Assembly (NCBI GenBank): GCA_949316235.1
Contig: OX438743.1
Span: 39,525,242-39,589,241 of the forward strand
Reading direction: 5' to 3'
DNA from: Oegoconia quadripuncta
Lineage: Eukaryota > Arthropoda > Insecta > Lepidoptera > Autostichidae
Length of the DNA: 64,000 bases
Numbering within the stretch: the stretch's first letter is position 1; each line of letters begins with the position of its first letter. Under the pieces are notes generated by a model that was given only the letters and a program-made list of their open reading frames with translations, was not told where the DNA came from and did no database searches. Shown here in pieces: positions 19,364-29,501 of the stretch. The position numbers and the translations under genes were made by a program.

Positions 19364-19795
19364 ACTAACGTACGTGTTGCTGGTAACGTACGTGGTGCTA
19401 CACAAAGGAGAATTAAGCTATTTTGATATGTCAAAAAACTGTGCTGAAATAGTGCCAAATAGTGCCCAAAGGAAAAAAATAGTGCCACTGTAGTTTAAGA
19501 GACATTTAAGGTATAAGTGAGCATTCTGGCGTCACGTGTTGCTGGTAACGTACGTGGTGCTACACAAAGGAGAATTCAGCTATTTTGATATGTCAAAAAA
19601 CTGTGCTGAAATAGTGCCAAATAGTGCCCAAAGAAAAAAACAGTGCCACTGTAGTTTAAGAGTTATTTAATGTTTAAGTGAGCATTCTGGCGTCACGTGT
19701 TGCTGGTAACGTACGTGGTGCTACACAAAGGAGAATTCAGCTATTTTGATATGTCAAAAAACTGTGCTGTAATAGTGCCAAATAGTGCCTATAAG
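19364..19795. repeat. Three tandem copies of a ~162-bp repeat
   Basis: ACGTACGTGGTGCTACACAA recurs at about 19386, 19548 and 19709 (spacing 162 and 161). Copies share CTATTTTGATATGTCAAAAA and repeated AATAGTGCC words. A fragment (GTGAGCATTCTGGCGTCACG) is also at 45008-45030, and an inverted piece is near 20465-20490. Confidence 0.85.
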
Positions 19796-19971
19796 TTTTG
19801 GGCAGCTTACAAAAAGTCCGTCGTCTCTGCTGCCCCATTTCATAAAGACATCTAAAGAACTTCGATGTTTTTGAAGAATTGTTAACGGGATTTGTATATT
19901 TCGGTGGCACTATTTATGCACAGTTTTGACGAAATACAAATAATATATAAATAAAATTTTTGCACATACAC

Positions 19972-20395
19972 ACAGCGCCATCTAGTTCCACACTAAGCAA
20001 CTAGGCTTGTATTATGGATACCAGATGTTTGATAAACTTTTTTTTTTTTATGCACGACGATTTATAACCCTGATGTTAAGTGAAGGTGAGGTCGAAGGTG
20101 GAAGCGTACTGACCCCGAAACCCCAACACATTTGGGGTACTGGCTATCTTATCTCTGACAACCGGATCACAACAATGCTATTAACACTGCTGCTTGGCGG
20201 CAGATTTAGATAAGAGGGTGGTAGCTAGCCAGGCGGACATTTAAAATGCCCTACCACCAACCAAACCAAGTACTTAAACATGTACCCCGCTGGGGATCTA
20301 ACCCGCGACCTCCGAATCGTAAACCCAATGTTGTTTACATTGAGCCATGGAGGTGGTTAAACAAACTACACAAATACATTTTTTTTTGTAAATAA
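19972..20395 (-). mobile_element. SINE family 2 copy split by a SINE family 1 insertion
   Basis: 19972-20030 matches the 3' part of the SINE2 copy at 43972 (CGCCATCTAGTTCCACA, TGGATACCAGATG), and 20360-20395 continues it (AAACTACACAAATACATTTT). A complete SINE1 lies between them. A short TAAAC repeat at both joints may be the target duplication. Confidence 0.7.
20037..20357 (-). mobile_element. tRNA-derived SINE, family 1 (nested)
   Basis: Read on the minus strand it starts with a tRNA-like head (GGCTCAATGT A-box region and GGTTAGATCCC-like B box). The body has GGTAGGGCATTTTAAATGTC, a palindromic TGTTGTGATCCGGTTGTCAG part and ATCAGGGTTATAA, and it ends in an A tail seen as poly-T on the plus strand. 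Confidence 0.8.
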
Positions 20396-20526
20396 ATACT
20401 AATATAAATTATAATTATAGTTAAAGCTGTCTCTTCGTGTGAGAAAGAGGATTCACAGCAATACGTGACGCCAGAATGATCACTTAAAATACTGAACAAC
20501 TATTACACCACAGTAGCAGTAGTTTC

Positions 20527-20838
20527 TTTTTTTATCCACAACGGGTTAGCACTTGACTTCAATCACACCTGATGTTAAGTGAAGATGAGGCCGAAGGTGG
20601 TAGCGTACTGACACGGAAACTCCATCTTATTTGGGGGACTGGCTATCTTATTTCTGACAACCGGAACACAACAATGCTATTAGCATTGCTGTTTAGCGGC
20701 AGATTTAGATAAGATGGTGGAAGCTAGCCAGACTACCACCAACTAAACCGAGTACTAAATATGTACCCCGCTGGGGATCGAACCCGTGACCTCCGAAACG
20801 TAAACCCAATGTTGTTTACATTGAGCCACGGAGGCGGT
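20527..20838 (-). mobile_element. tRNA-derived SINE, family 1
   Basis: A full-length copy: tRNA-like head at 20760-20838 (minus-strand CCTCCGTGGCTCAATGTAAA and GGGTTCGATCCCCAGCGGGG), body, and poly-T at 20527. The head carries the extra ACAACATTGGGTTTAC stretch that the copy at 49131 lacks. Confidence 0.85.
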
Positions 20839-21054
20839 TTTATAGTGTACAATTGGCACTATTTTAGCATAATTTGTTGAGATTATCAAAAAGCTATTTT
20901 GATTTTGAACAACTTTGTGTGTTCCAGCATAACGCACATTAATTTAGATATACCAAAAGCATTGCATTTGAATTAAGATATACTTCGCCCGAATCTCAAA
21001 GCACTGACTATTAAGTTACCCTACCTAGTCTCCAACCTAACCCTATATCTCTCT

Positions 21055-21840
21055 CTCTCAGTCTCTCAGTTTTTTACAGGATACATTTCGGGGAGTGTGC
21101 GTTGGAATTACATAATCTTATTCCACCGTCACCCTTCCATCTTCGGACCACTAGGCGTGGGGAGGGATTCCACCCGTATATAGTTAATATACCGAACAGC
21201 CAATGCATGGAACTCCCTTCCGGCGTCAGTCTTTCCTGAATCCTACTGTAACGTGACGGTATTGCGTCTCGTTGGTGATTTTAGTTAGTAATCTTTTTGT
21301 TCTTTTTCCTTTTCGTTTCTCTATATTTAAATTCAAAATCCTATTTCGAACTCAGACGGCCGAACAAAACAACGTCATTATATTTTCAACAGTTCTAAAG
21401 CTCGGACGTTTCTGTCAAACTTATTATATTATAACCCTATTCTATTATATTTCCGCTGAGTGCGCTGGAGCTTCCAGTATCATAAAATTCATTATCATTT
21501 GTAAAGGCATTGTTTTATAACAGTGCCTTTTTATTACAATACAATATTCAAGTGTTCCTGATTTTTATTATTTATTGCGGCCTACTCCTGAACAATCAAT
21601 TGGAAGTCTGGTTCAGGAGTAGTGCCACATTGGCGCCCCACGTTGGGCGCTAATGCGGCCTACTCCTGAACAATCAATTGGAAGTCTGGTTCAGGAGTAG
21701 TGCCACACTACAACCTTGGGATCTTCAAGAGCAGAGTGAATAGGCATTTACTGAGATCGCGTGCTTCATCTCCGACCACGTCGTCACTTTCCATCAGGTG
21801 AGATTGTGGTCAAACGCGAATCCAGTCAATCATAAAAAAA
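21055..21840 (+). mobile_element. Jockey-like LINE 3' fragment, interrupted by an LTR remnant
   Basis: 21060-21246 and 21708-21840 together match the C-terminal reverse-transcriptase region seen intact on the minus strand at 40060-40431 (CTTTCCTGAATCCTAC joined to AACCTTGGGATCTTCAAGAG). The tail has GATTGTGGTCAAACGCGAAT and ends in an A run. The reading frame is broken. Confidence 0.75.
21243..21711 (+). mobile_element. LTR-retrotransposon remnant: LTR, primer-binding-like site, second LTR end
   Basis: The insert starts TGTAACGTGACGG at 21247 and ends GTGCCACA at 21707, flanked by CTAC at 21243-21246 and 21708-21711. A 383-bp LTR (21247-21629, TG..CA) is followed by TTGGCGCCCCACGTTGGGCG, which resembles a tRNA primer-binding site. 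A repeat of the last 53 bp of the LTR follows (21577-21629 equals 21655-21707). All coding sequence is gone. Confidence 0.75.
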
Positions 21841-22553
21841 AAATATATTGAAATACTCTTATTAAATATCAATGATGTCAGTATTATAAAATTCTTTTGT
21901 AAGTAGATACTTCAAACTGACTTCAAAAGGAATTGTAATACCATACATATAATAAAAAGACAATGTCAAGTAGCAAATTGCCGGTTTGTGGAGTTTATTC
22001 ATGAAATATTCAGGTTCTTTCCCCTTTATTAGCGGCGGATTGAGTTACAAGTTCTAAACTGTGGTGTCGGTAAGTGACATTGCATTATAAGTATAACAAG
22101 GTACCTAATTACTATGTTGGCTTCATACGTTCCATAGAGTCTCAGCTGATATGCGTAGAATAGGTATTTATATATAACAAAAGCTATTTACGAAAAAAAT
22201 GGTCCATTTTTAATAAAGGACAGGTGCCACTTTTACTCCCTAGTGAGCGTCATTTTTCTTCTTTGCCTTCCTCTATCTTTTAGCTAGGTATAATTAAAAA
22301 ATTTAGAAGACCCCGGAGAATACAAATGATTATACCTATCATCCAGATAAACCGAACCAACAATTTTTAAAGTTAAATATCATCGCAACGGCTTATCCGA
22401 TTTCTATAAAATATGGCTTATAAGCCTATAGAAAGAAATTTCTATAGAAAGTATCGCGAAAGACGATCATTTAAATATACCAAAACCATAACTTATTAGT
22501 AATCTGTGCCAAAACACTGTGTTAAAGCTACATATCCTCGAAACTGCTTAACT

Positions 22554-22798
22554 ATTTTTTTTATGCACAACGGGTTAGCACTTGACCTCAATCACACCTG
22601 ATGTTAAGTGAAGATGAGGCCGAAGGTGGAAGCGTACTGACCGGGAAACCCAAATATTTGGGGAACTGGCTATCTTATCTCTGACAATCGGAACACAACA
22701 ATGCTATTAACATTACTGTTTGGCGGCAGATTTAGATAAGATGTTGGTAGCTAGCCAGGCAGACATTTAACCACTACACCAAACAGGTCGTCAATTAA
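22554..22798 (-). mobile_element. Chimeric SINE: family 1 body with family 2 head
   Basis: The body and A tail (22554-22766) match SINE1. The 5' end on the minus strand (GACGACCTGTTTGGTGTAGT, 22768-22795) matches the tRNA-like head of SINE2. The join falls at AAATGTC of the SINE1 body, so the SINE1 tRNA head is absent. Confidence 0.7.
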
Positions 22799-22993
22799 CC
22801 ACTATTACAGAAGTATACGTCTAATTCTCAATTAAGTGGTGCAGAAATCCGTTCATGCAGGAAGTCCATGGTTGAGCTCTTCTCTATTGGATTCTCTTGG
22901 ATCTGAAGATAGCTTTCAACATAAATTTTGGACGCTCCATAGGATCGAATTATAAAATCGCGGCCACGAAGATTGGCGTTCTCTTTAAGGTCA

Positions 22994-23275
22994 GGCGATA
23001 TTTCACACTGAAACAATGCTTCTCTATCTCGAATGTACTATATATACTATACATGTTACCTCTGGGATGGTTCCGGCAAATACCGTCAGGCGATATTTCA
23101 CACTGAAACAATGCTTCTCTATCTCGAATGTACAATATACTATACATGTTACCTCTGGGATGGTTCCGGCAAATACCGTTAGGCGATATTTCACACTGAA
23201 ACAATGCTTCTCTATCTCGAATGTACTATATATACTATACATGTTACCTCTGGGATGGTTCCGGCAAATACCAAC
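22994..23275. repeat. Three tandem copies of a ~94-bp repeat
   Basis: GGCGATATTTCACACTGAAA starts at 22994, 23089 and 23182. Each copy continues through TCTCTATCTCGAATGTAC and GGGATGGTTCCGGCAAATAC. It directly precedes a LINE reverse-transcriptase fragment. The open frames on both strands come from the repeat itself. Confidence 0.88.
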
Positions 23276-23560
23276 TAGCTGCACTCGACTATGGAACGGC
23301 AAGCCAGAAGGCTCTTACATGACTCAATTCGACGATTGCTAAATTGCAGAGCTTTGAACACCGTCGCAAAGTCGCTTGTTTTTTACAGGATGCATTTCGG
23401 TGAGCGTGCGTTGGAATTACGAAATCTTATTCCACCATCTCGCTTTGAATATTAGGTGTCCGACCATTTGGCGTTGACATATCGGAACACTTGCACCAAG
23501 TGGTTTGACTGCCAGGACAGGGAACTCCCTGCAGAAGTCTTTCCAAAATCTTATAATATT
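23276..23560 (+). mobile_element. Jockey-like LINE reverse-transcriptase C-terminal fragment
   Basis: Translated in shifting frames it reads MERQARRLLHDS, FEHRRKVA, then FYRMHFGERALELRNLIPP, the familiar end of jockey-clade RT proteins. One frameshift and later stops make it a relic. Confidence 0.65.
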
Positions 23561-23956
23561 GCTTTTTTTTCATAGAATCAATAGCATTGTTACAAATTCT
23601 TATACAGAAAACTAATACCAAACTTATGCAAATTAAAGATTCTTATTATATTACTAACTATGGTTACCGTTATAATTGAATGGGTAATGTTTTAATTAAA
23701 TTACAATATAATTGGTACTTTTACATTATTAATTAATTAATTAAGAAAGAAAGAAATTATTTATTTGCTAGAATACAGTTTATAAGGTCTGATAAGAAAT
23801 TTAGGAATCATGTATTCAATCTGTATGTAGATGTGCAAAATATGATTTGTCACACTTTAAATAATTTAAATATTCCTTAACATCATAGAAACACCTTGCT
23901 TGAAGCCATTGTATCAATCGAATTTTAAACATTTTGTCATTAACTAAATTTATCTC

Positions 23957-24533
23957 GTCAGTGATATACGAGTCGTTATGTTAATATGTCTAAATTACAT
24001 CGTATTGAAAGTCAAATTAAATGAACCAAACAATCATAAGCCAAATGAAAATGTCAAAATTATAGATCTATAAATATGTACAAAATATGTGTGTTGTGAG
24101 TGTCTGTGTATGTAAGACTTAGTGTGTGTGACAGTTAGGCTCGTATTAATAGACCAATCTCAATACAAGTCTTGAGGCTGTATCACCCGAGATATGTCTT
24201 AAGAAGTTGTCGCTATCTCAGTGTCAGTTTCAGTGTTTCAGTTTCAGTATTGGTTTATATATACGGAGCTTGAGAGCGACAACTTCTTAAGACATATCTC
24301 GGGTGATACAGCCTCAAGACTGGTATTGAGATTGGTCTATTAATACGAGCCTAACTGTCACACACACTAAGTCTTACATACACAGACACTCACAACACAC
24401 ATATTTTGTACATATTTATAGATCTATAATTTTGACATTTTCATTTTGGCTTATGATTGTTTGGTTTATTTAATTTGACTTTCAATACTATGTAATTTAA
24501 ACATATTAACATAACGACTCGTATATCACTGAC
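23957..24533. repeat. Large hairpin: ~264-bp inverted arms around a 50-base loop
   Basis: Left arm 23957-24220 and right arm 24271-24533 are near-perfect reverse complements with only scattered mismatches. The loop (24221-24270) is a GTTTCAGTGTTTCAG-type repeat. There is no coding potential. It may be a young foldback transposon, or if transcribed would form a long double-stranded RNA. Confidence 0.9.
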
Positions 24534-24817
24534 TGTCTCGTGTCAGACTTTCTCGTGGTCTACTCAGCTGAGATCACTTCTCAAGTATGAATTATGGTCT
24601 TGAGTTTCGTTTATTAATACGTGAAACTCGGCGCACCTCTCAAGTGAGTACTGCTTGAGTATCCACGTGCGTTTCAGGTTTCAAGTTAGGTTTATTAATC
24701 AACGCGTATACTTGAGACCGATCACAAGACTGTTCTAAATCTTAATTAATACGGGCCTTGCCTTAGTGTGTAATAGTGGTGGGTCCTGCATGATGGAGTA
24801 AATTTTTGTGATCAGCC

Positions 24818-24940
24818 AGCGCAGATTGAATAGGTAATGTACTGAGATCGTGTGCTTCATCTTCGACCACAATCCACATCGTCACTTACCAAAAGGTGAG
24901 ATTGTGGTCAAACGTATAATTAGTCAATCGTAAAAAAACA
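24818..24940 (+). mobile_element. LINE 3'-tail fragment
   Basis: It matches the tail at 21725-21840: GATTGAATAGGTAATGTACT, TGTGCTTCATCTTCGACCAC, GGTGAGATTGTGGTCAAACG, then an A-rich end. Confidence 0.65.
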
Positions 24941-24954
24941 ATTTTTTCATCATA

Positions 24955-25085
24955 TTAGTCACAGGACGTCCGCTGCTGAACATAGGTCTTCCATAGATTT
25001 CCAGAGCAACCGGAAGCAACCTGCATCCAGAGATATCTGGCGAATTATATCAGGTTGTCGGTCCACGGTGGACGTACCAAAACAT
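24955..25085 (+). mobile_element. Dispersed LINE fragment
   Basis: CACAGGACGTCCGCTGCTGA, ACATAGGTCTTCCATAGATT and TCGGTCCACGGTGGACGTAC match a LINE segment I recognise as common in lepidopteran introns. It is too short to class further. Confidence 0.55.
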
Positions 25086-25379
25086 TTATGGGCACATAAA
25101 TATCTAAATGCATATTTATTTTTCAGTAGGTATATGTTATCTATTAGGTCGGTGAAAAAGTTTATTTGTGATGAATTAAGTTATCACCTTCGTCTTCTAT
25201 GAATAATGTTACGGTCTCAGGCTATAAATCCTGAGTTATTTATTTCATCGTTTATTGATGCCCGATGGATCACCTGACGTAAGCCACCCATCGGTCAGTA
25301 GGCGGACTTGGTACAGTTACACGATATAGTGGAACCTAAACATAATAACATAATATATAATATAAATCTAAGAACTAAA

Positions 25380-25600
25380 CCACGTATACAAGGCAACGTA
25401 CTCGTGGCGCAGTCCGTTCGCTATTCGTTTTCTATTGGCGAAGTTAAGCAATATCTGGTGCGGTTAGTGGCATTTTAATACGAGTTTTGCTATGCTTCGG
25501 AGAGCACGTAAAATAGTTGGTCCAGGGTGTTTTCAATTGAAGGCATTCGTTAAGCCAAGTTGGTTACCTACAGGGTCAGCTTAAAACCCTTAAAAAAAAG
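25380..25600 (+). repeat. Dispersed repeat with CGCAGTCCGTTCGCTATTCG
   Basis: It shares GCGCAGTC(C/G)(G/T)(T/-)TCGCTATTCG and TTTTCAATTGAAGGCA with a reverse-oriented copy at 30165-30310. Weaker pieces are near 35935-36065 and 60065-60135. The element class is unknown. Confidence 0.45.
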
Positions 25601-28600
25601 CTTAAAATTATCTGAGACTAGTGTCAGGTGGACACTAGTCTCACGTAATTGCGCGTGGGATTATGGCCCATACCCTCCAATGAGTGGAGACTGGGGCACG
25701 TGGTGAGGACGTGTTAGGCTGTTGATGATACAAAACGACCGTTACTATTAAATATCTTTCAACTAGACCTCGCATTATTGAGATACATCTGGTCAAAGAT
25801 TAGATAGCGGAACACATAGCGACAGACGTTTTTCGTTGGGGCTTAATAAATACAAATACTGACACGTATGCGGACAATTGAGAACTCTGCGTATTCGAGT
25901 TTTTTATGTCACCTTTAGTGGTATTCTGACACAGACTTAAGAGAGGTGAAAGAATCCATACCTATTTAAAGGAATCCCATAACCGCAGCATTATTTGAAA
26001 GTCTGAAATAATAAGATTTATTACAAGAATGACGCTAACACAAAAATAGTAAGAAACACCTTATTCACGGAGTTCTTGTATATATTGTTAAGAAATGAGA
26101 AATAATTGAAAATTTATATTAACTCACATGGATATAACATTTTTATTGTTTTTTATTAATCGACATTTCTTTTAATCATTATAGGGGACTAAACTTGGTC
26201 AGCTTTAGAAGATCTGCGAGGGGCCAACCTGTTGCCAAATTAGGGCAAAATAGTCAGCACTATTTATCAAATGGTCATATTCTCGTTATTACTTATTAAA
26301 TTGAATAACTAAGTTCAAATTCACATCAGGGCGGAACACTAATTTATGTAAAATTCTCATCAGAATTATCTACTTGCTGAAAGCACCCACTTATTGAAGA
26401 AAGCCCTAATGCATTATGTGATTGAAGTATGATGCCTTAGCTAGTTATAGCTAGTATAGTTATATTTTAACTAGATAATGTTTACCAATTAATGCCGAAG
26501 GAAAGAAAGTAAAAAGGTAAAACGTAATAGATAACAATATTGCTTTTTATTAAGAAGTTGTCAATTAGCTACAACTTGTTGTTGAGTTTAAAATACGAAA
26601 TAAAAATAGGATAAGGAAACAGAACTTACGATTGGAAAAATTTGGGTGAGTACCTAAATTAACACAACTAAAGGCAACTTAAAGATTGTGATGTGAGCAC
26701 AGCACGATAAACCAAAGATAGGAGCAACGTCATTGGTCTGCTCCTAAAAATTTATAATCGCCAACGTGGCTAATATAGCGAAATAATCCATTAATCGAGG
26801 GCCCGCTTTCATAATTTTGTCTGCAACACAGTACTACTGAACACAGTAGGAAAAGTTTTTAAAGTTGAACACCAGTTTCCCCTGTGGATGTACTCAACCC
26901 CGCCCGCCATTTATGGCAATGCAATACCGTCAAGTGTTCCATCGACTGTCTCCGTATTCGGACCACTTACTGTGCGGTACGTACATATTTTAAAACTGGT
27001 ACGAATAAATAAATCCATGGATCAATGGATATAGCATAAAATATTATATAATTTATTTGACTTTGAGTCTATCGCTTGAATGACGTTGTTCTTAAATTTA
27101 AAATTTTTCAACGTTTTCAAGTATATATTTTTAATAATATTTGAAAAAGTATCTGACTGTACAATTCGAAACACAAGTGGTTAGTAGCTGAACTTTTAAG
27201 AGCACATTAAATCTTATTATTCAGAGGTCCCCTGCTGTTATTGAGAGGGTTAATGATAATGCTATTATTTATTTTCTTGAAATTTTTCATAAATTTTTCT
27301 TTTTAAATGTGAGCAGTGCTACAACAAATGTTAAGTTTCTCCTTACCTGATACCTACCGTTAAAGTTATTAACATGCTAAATCTTTAGCAGACATTTTAG
27401 TGCATACATAGCATAGAGTAATTGGCTTTTGACATAAATAAAATAAAATGTCACATATTTTAAAATCTAACCAACAAATTGAAATAAAAATTGACGTATG
27501 TTTCTAAATAATAATATTCGCGAATTAAAACTGCGTCGCATTCTATCAGTTAATATTACATTTCTGGCTATGGTGGTGTTACGAAAACTTCCTTAATACC
27601 GTTGCGGAAATCGCGCAAACAGCAAAATTAAGGTATTCCTTTCAACTTACAAGTATGCGCAGGAATTGTACATCGATTGTTATTGTACTTTATAAAATAA
27701 CACAGAGAACTAGTACATTTAAAAAAAAATCATTATTTCGGACAATTACACCAATCATCTAGTCCCAAACTCAGCAAAACTTGTACTGTGGATACTAGAT
27801 TACAGATAATTTAAGTGGGTATATAAAATTTTAAAAAAATCGACACCGTATTATTCGGGCACCATTCCGATTTTAGGATGCCTTATCTAAAGCTTTCGCC
27901 GCCGTTCTTTCCGCTGTCCAACCATTTGTCACAGATTTAGCCGTAATCTCAATCGGGACTTGAATGGAAAAAATTAGGACTGGGACGAAATGCATAACAA
28001 TGATTACAAATAGATATTTTTGCGTTGTTGGCAGCTTGTGCGTTCTTCCTTCGCTGACTGATAAACCAGGATTTTCGGCGTCCCGTTTGCGTGCTGGAAA
28101 CCTCCTCAGATGCTCCTGGCAACACTAATGTCAATCGACCTAATTTATTTCAGTGCGATTGTAAAACCTTCACGTTTCTTTTATGAATGACTTTTATATT
28201 TTTCCGATAATCTTGAACTTTCATAAGCTTATAGTTGATGATAGCTTCAAGCAAGCGCAATGCCAAGCGCGTGTGAACCGCCACCGGTTTGCTTATTAAG
28301 TAGGTAATTGCGCTTCGATTCCGCGATGCCTAAGGATTGTCACAGAAATTATACCTCATTAAATTATGAATAATCAAAGGTCTTATAACTGTTTCGATAA
28401 CTATGTCCGCGACCCTCATTAATATGGAACTATCTTTTATTTCAATAGGCGTATAAGTTCGCTTCAAAATTTCTACAGTTTAGATTACTTGAAATAGGCC
28501 TGTTCAGAGAGGCAACAGGACGACAGGTCTAGGTGACATTTCTTTTGCCCTAATTTACACTCTTCCACTAAAAACCACCATTGTACCTACGGGCGGTATT

Positions 28601-29387
28601 AATAAATCGATTTTGTGATTATTTCAAACTTACTTGAGTTTGATTGATTCCGAATTCAAAATCGCTTTATATCCCGGCTTCTTCAAAAGTAATCCTGTGT
28701 GTGTATTAATCGTTCAATGTGTCCTGACAGCAGTTTCAAATTTCGAATGTAGTTTTGCTTACGCCAACGGCTTCTACTTCTTTTTTTCTTCCTACCATAA
28801 CATTGGCAACCTTCAGCCAATTCGGACGGTATTGCTGCCAATGTCGAGTGTGATAATGACTCCAGTTATTAAATTAATCGTGTTTTTGGCGGCTTCTTAT
28901 GGGAACACTAAAGCTATTTACTTATTGCACGATATTCCGCCTTTATACATCAAAACACGAAATATAAACTTCAGGAAATATTAATGAAAACGCCACAACA
29001 TTCGCCGAAATTCAAAGTTGTTGAATGCATAACTTTCTGTCTTCTGCTTGCGGATGTATTCACAAAATTTGTATTTAAAGTTTGAGCAATGCTGTGTACA
29101 CCTAAAAGATATGTCACCATGTATGTATTATGCTTTCATTTAAGACTGTATATAATGCTGTTGGTATATTATAAATAAATCATAGCATTTTTAAGAAAAT
29201 ATTCCGGGCCTACTGTTGAAATATATGCACGATACTTAGTCCTCTTTCCGTACGCTCATTTCCTGCCAATTTTTTCTATATCCCTAATTTCTGATGCAGA
29301 TAAAAAGTGGTGTAAGTAGCCATAGAGTAAATAATAATATGCTATGCTGGTGTTAACTACTGTATATTTTTGCAGGAAGTTCCGACG
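25601..29387. other. Upstream flank of SNMP1, no gene recognised
   Basis: AT-rich DNA without a recognised gene or repeat. A non-coding first exon and promoter of SNMP1 may lie here. The bases TATTTTTGCAG just before 29376 form a plausible splice acceptor for such a leader. The 116-codon frame at 28634 has no recognisable domain. Confidence 0.4.
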
Positions 29388-29501
29388 ATGCAGCTCCCGA
29401 AGCACTTGAAAGTGGCGGTGGGATGCGGAGGCGCCGCCATCTTCGGCATTCTTTTTGGATGGGTTATGTTCCCGGCCCTCTTGAAAGGACAATTGAAAAA
29501 G
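29388..29501 (+). CDS. SNMP1: SNMP1 exon 1 (start and first membrane segment)
   Basis: It begins with ATG and encodes 38 residues, MQLPKHLKVAV to GQLKK, ending at a GTATGA donor in phase 0. An acceptor-like TTTTTGCAG lies 12 bases before the ATG, so a non-coding leader exon is likely. Confidence 0.93.

Noticed and set aside
28634..28984. 116-codon plus-strand frame upstream of SNMP1
   Set aside because: Hydrophobic but without recognisable similarity, splice context or conserved motif; likely a chance frame.
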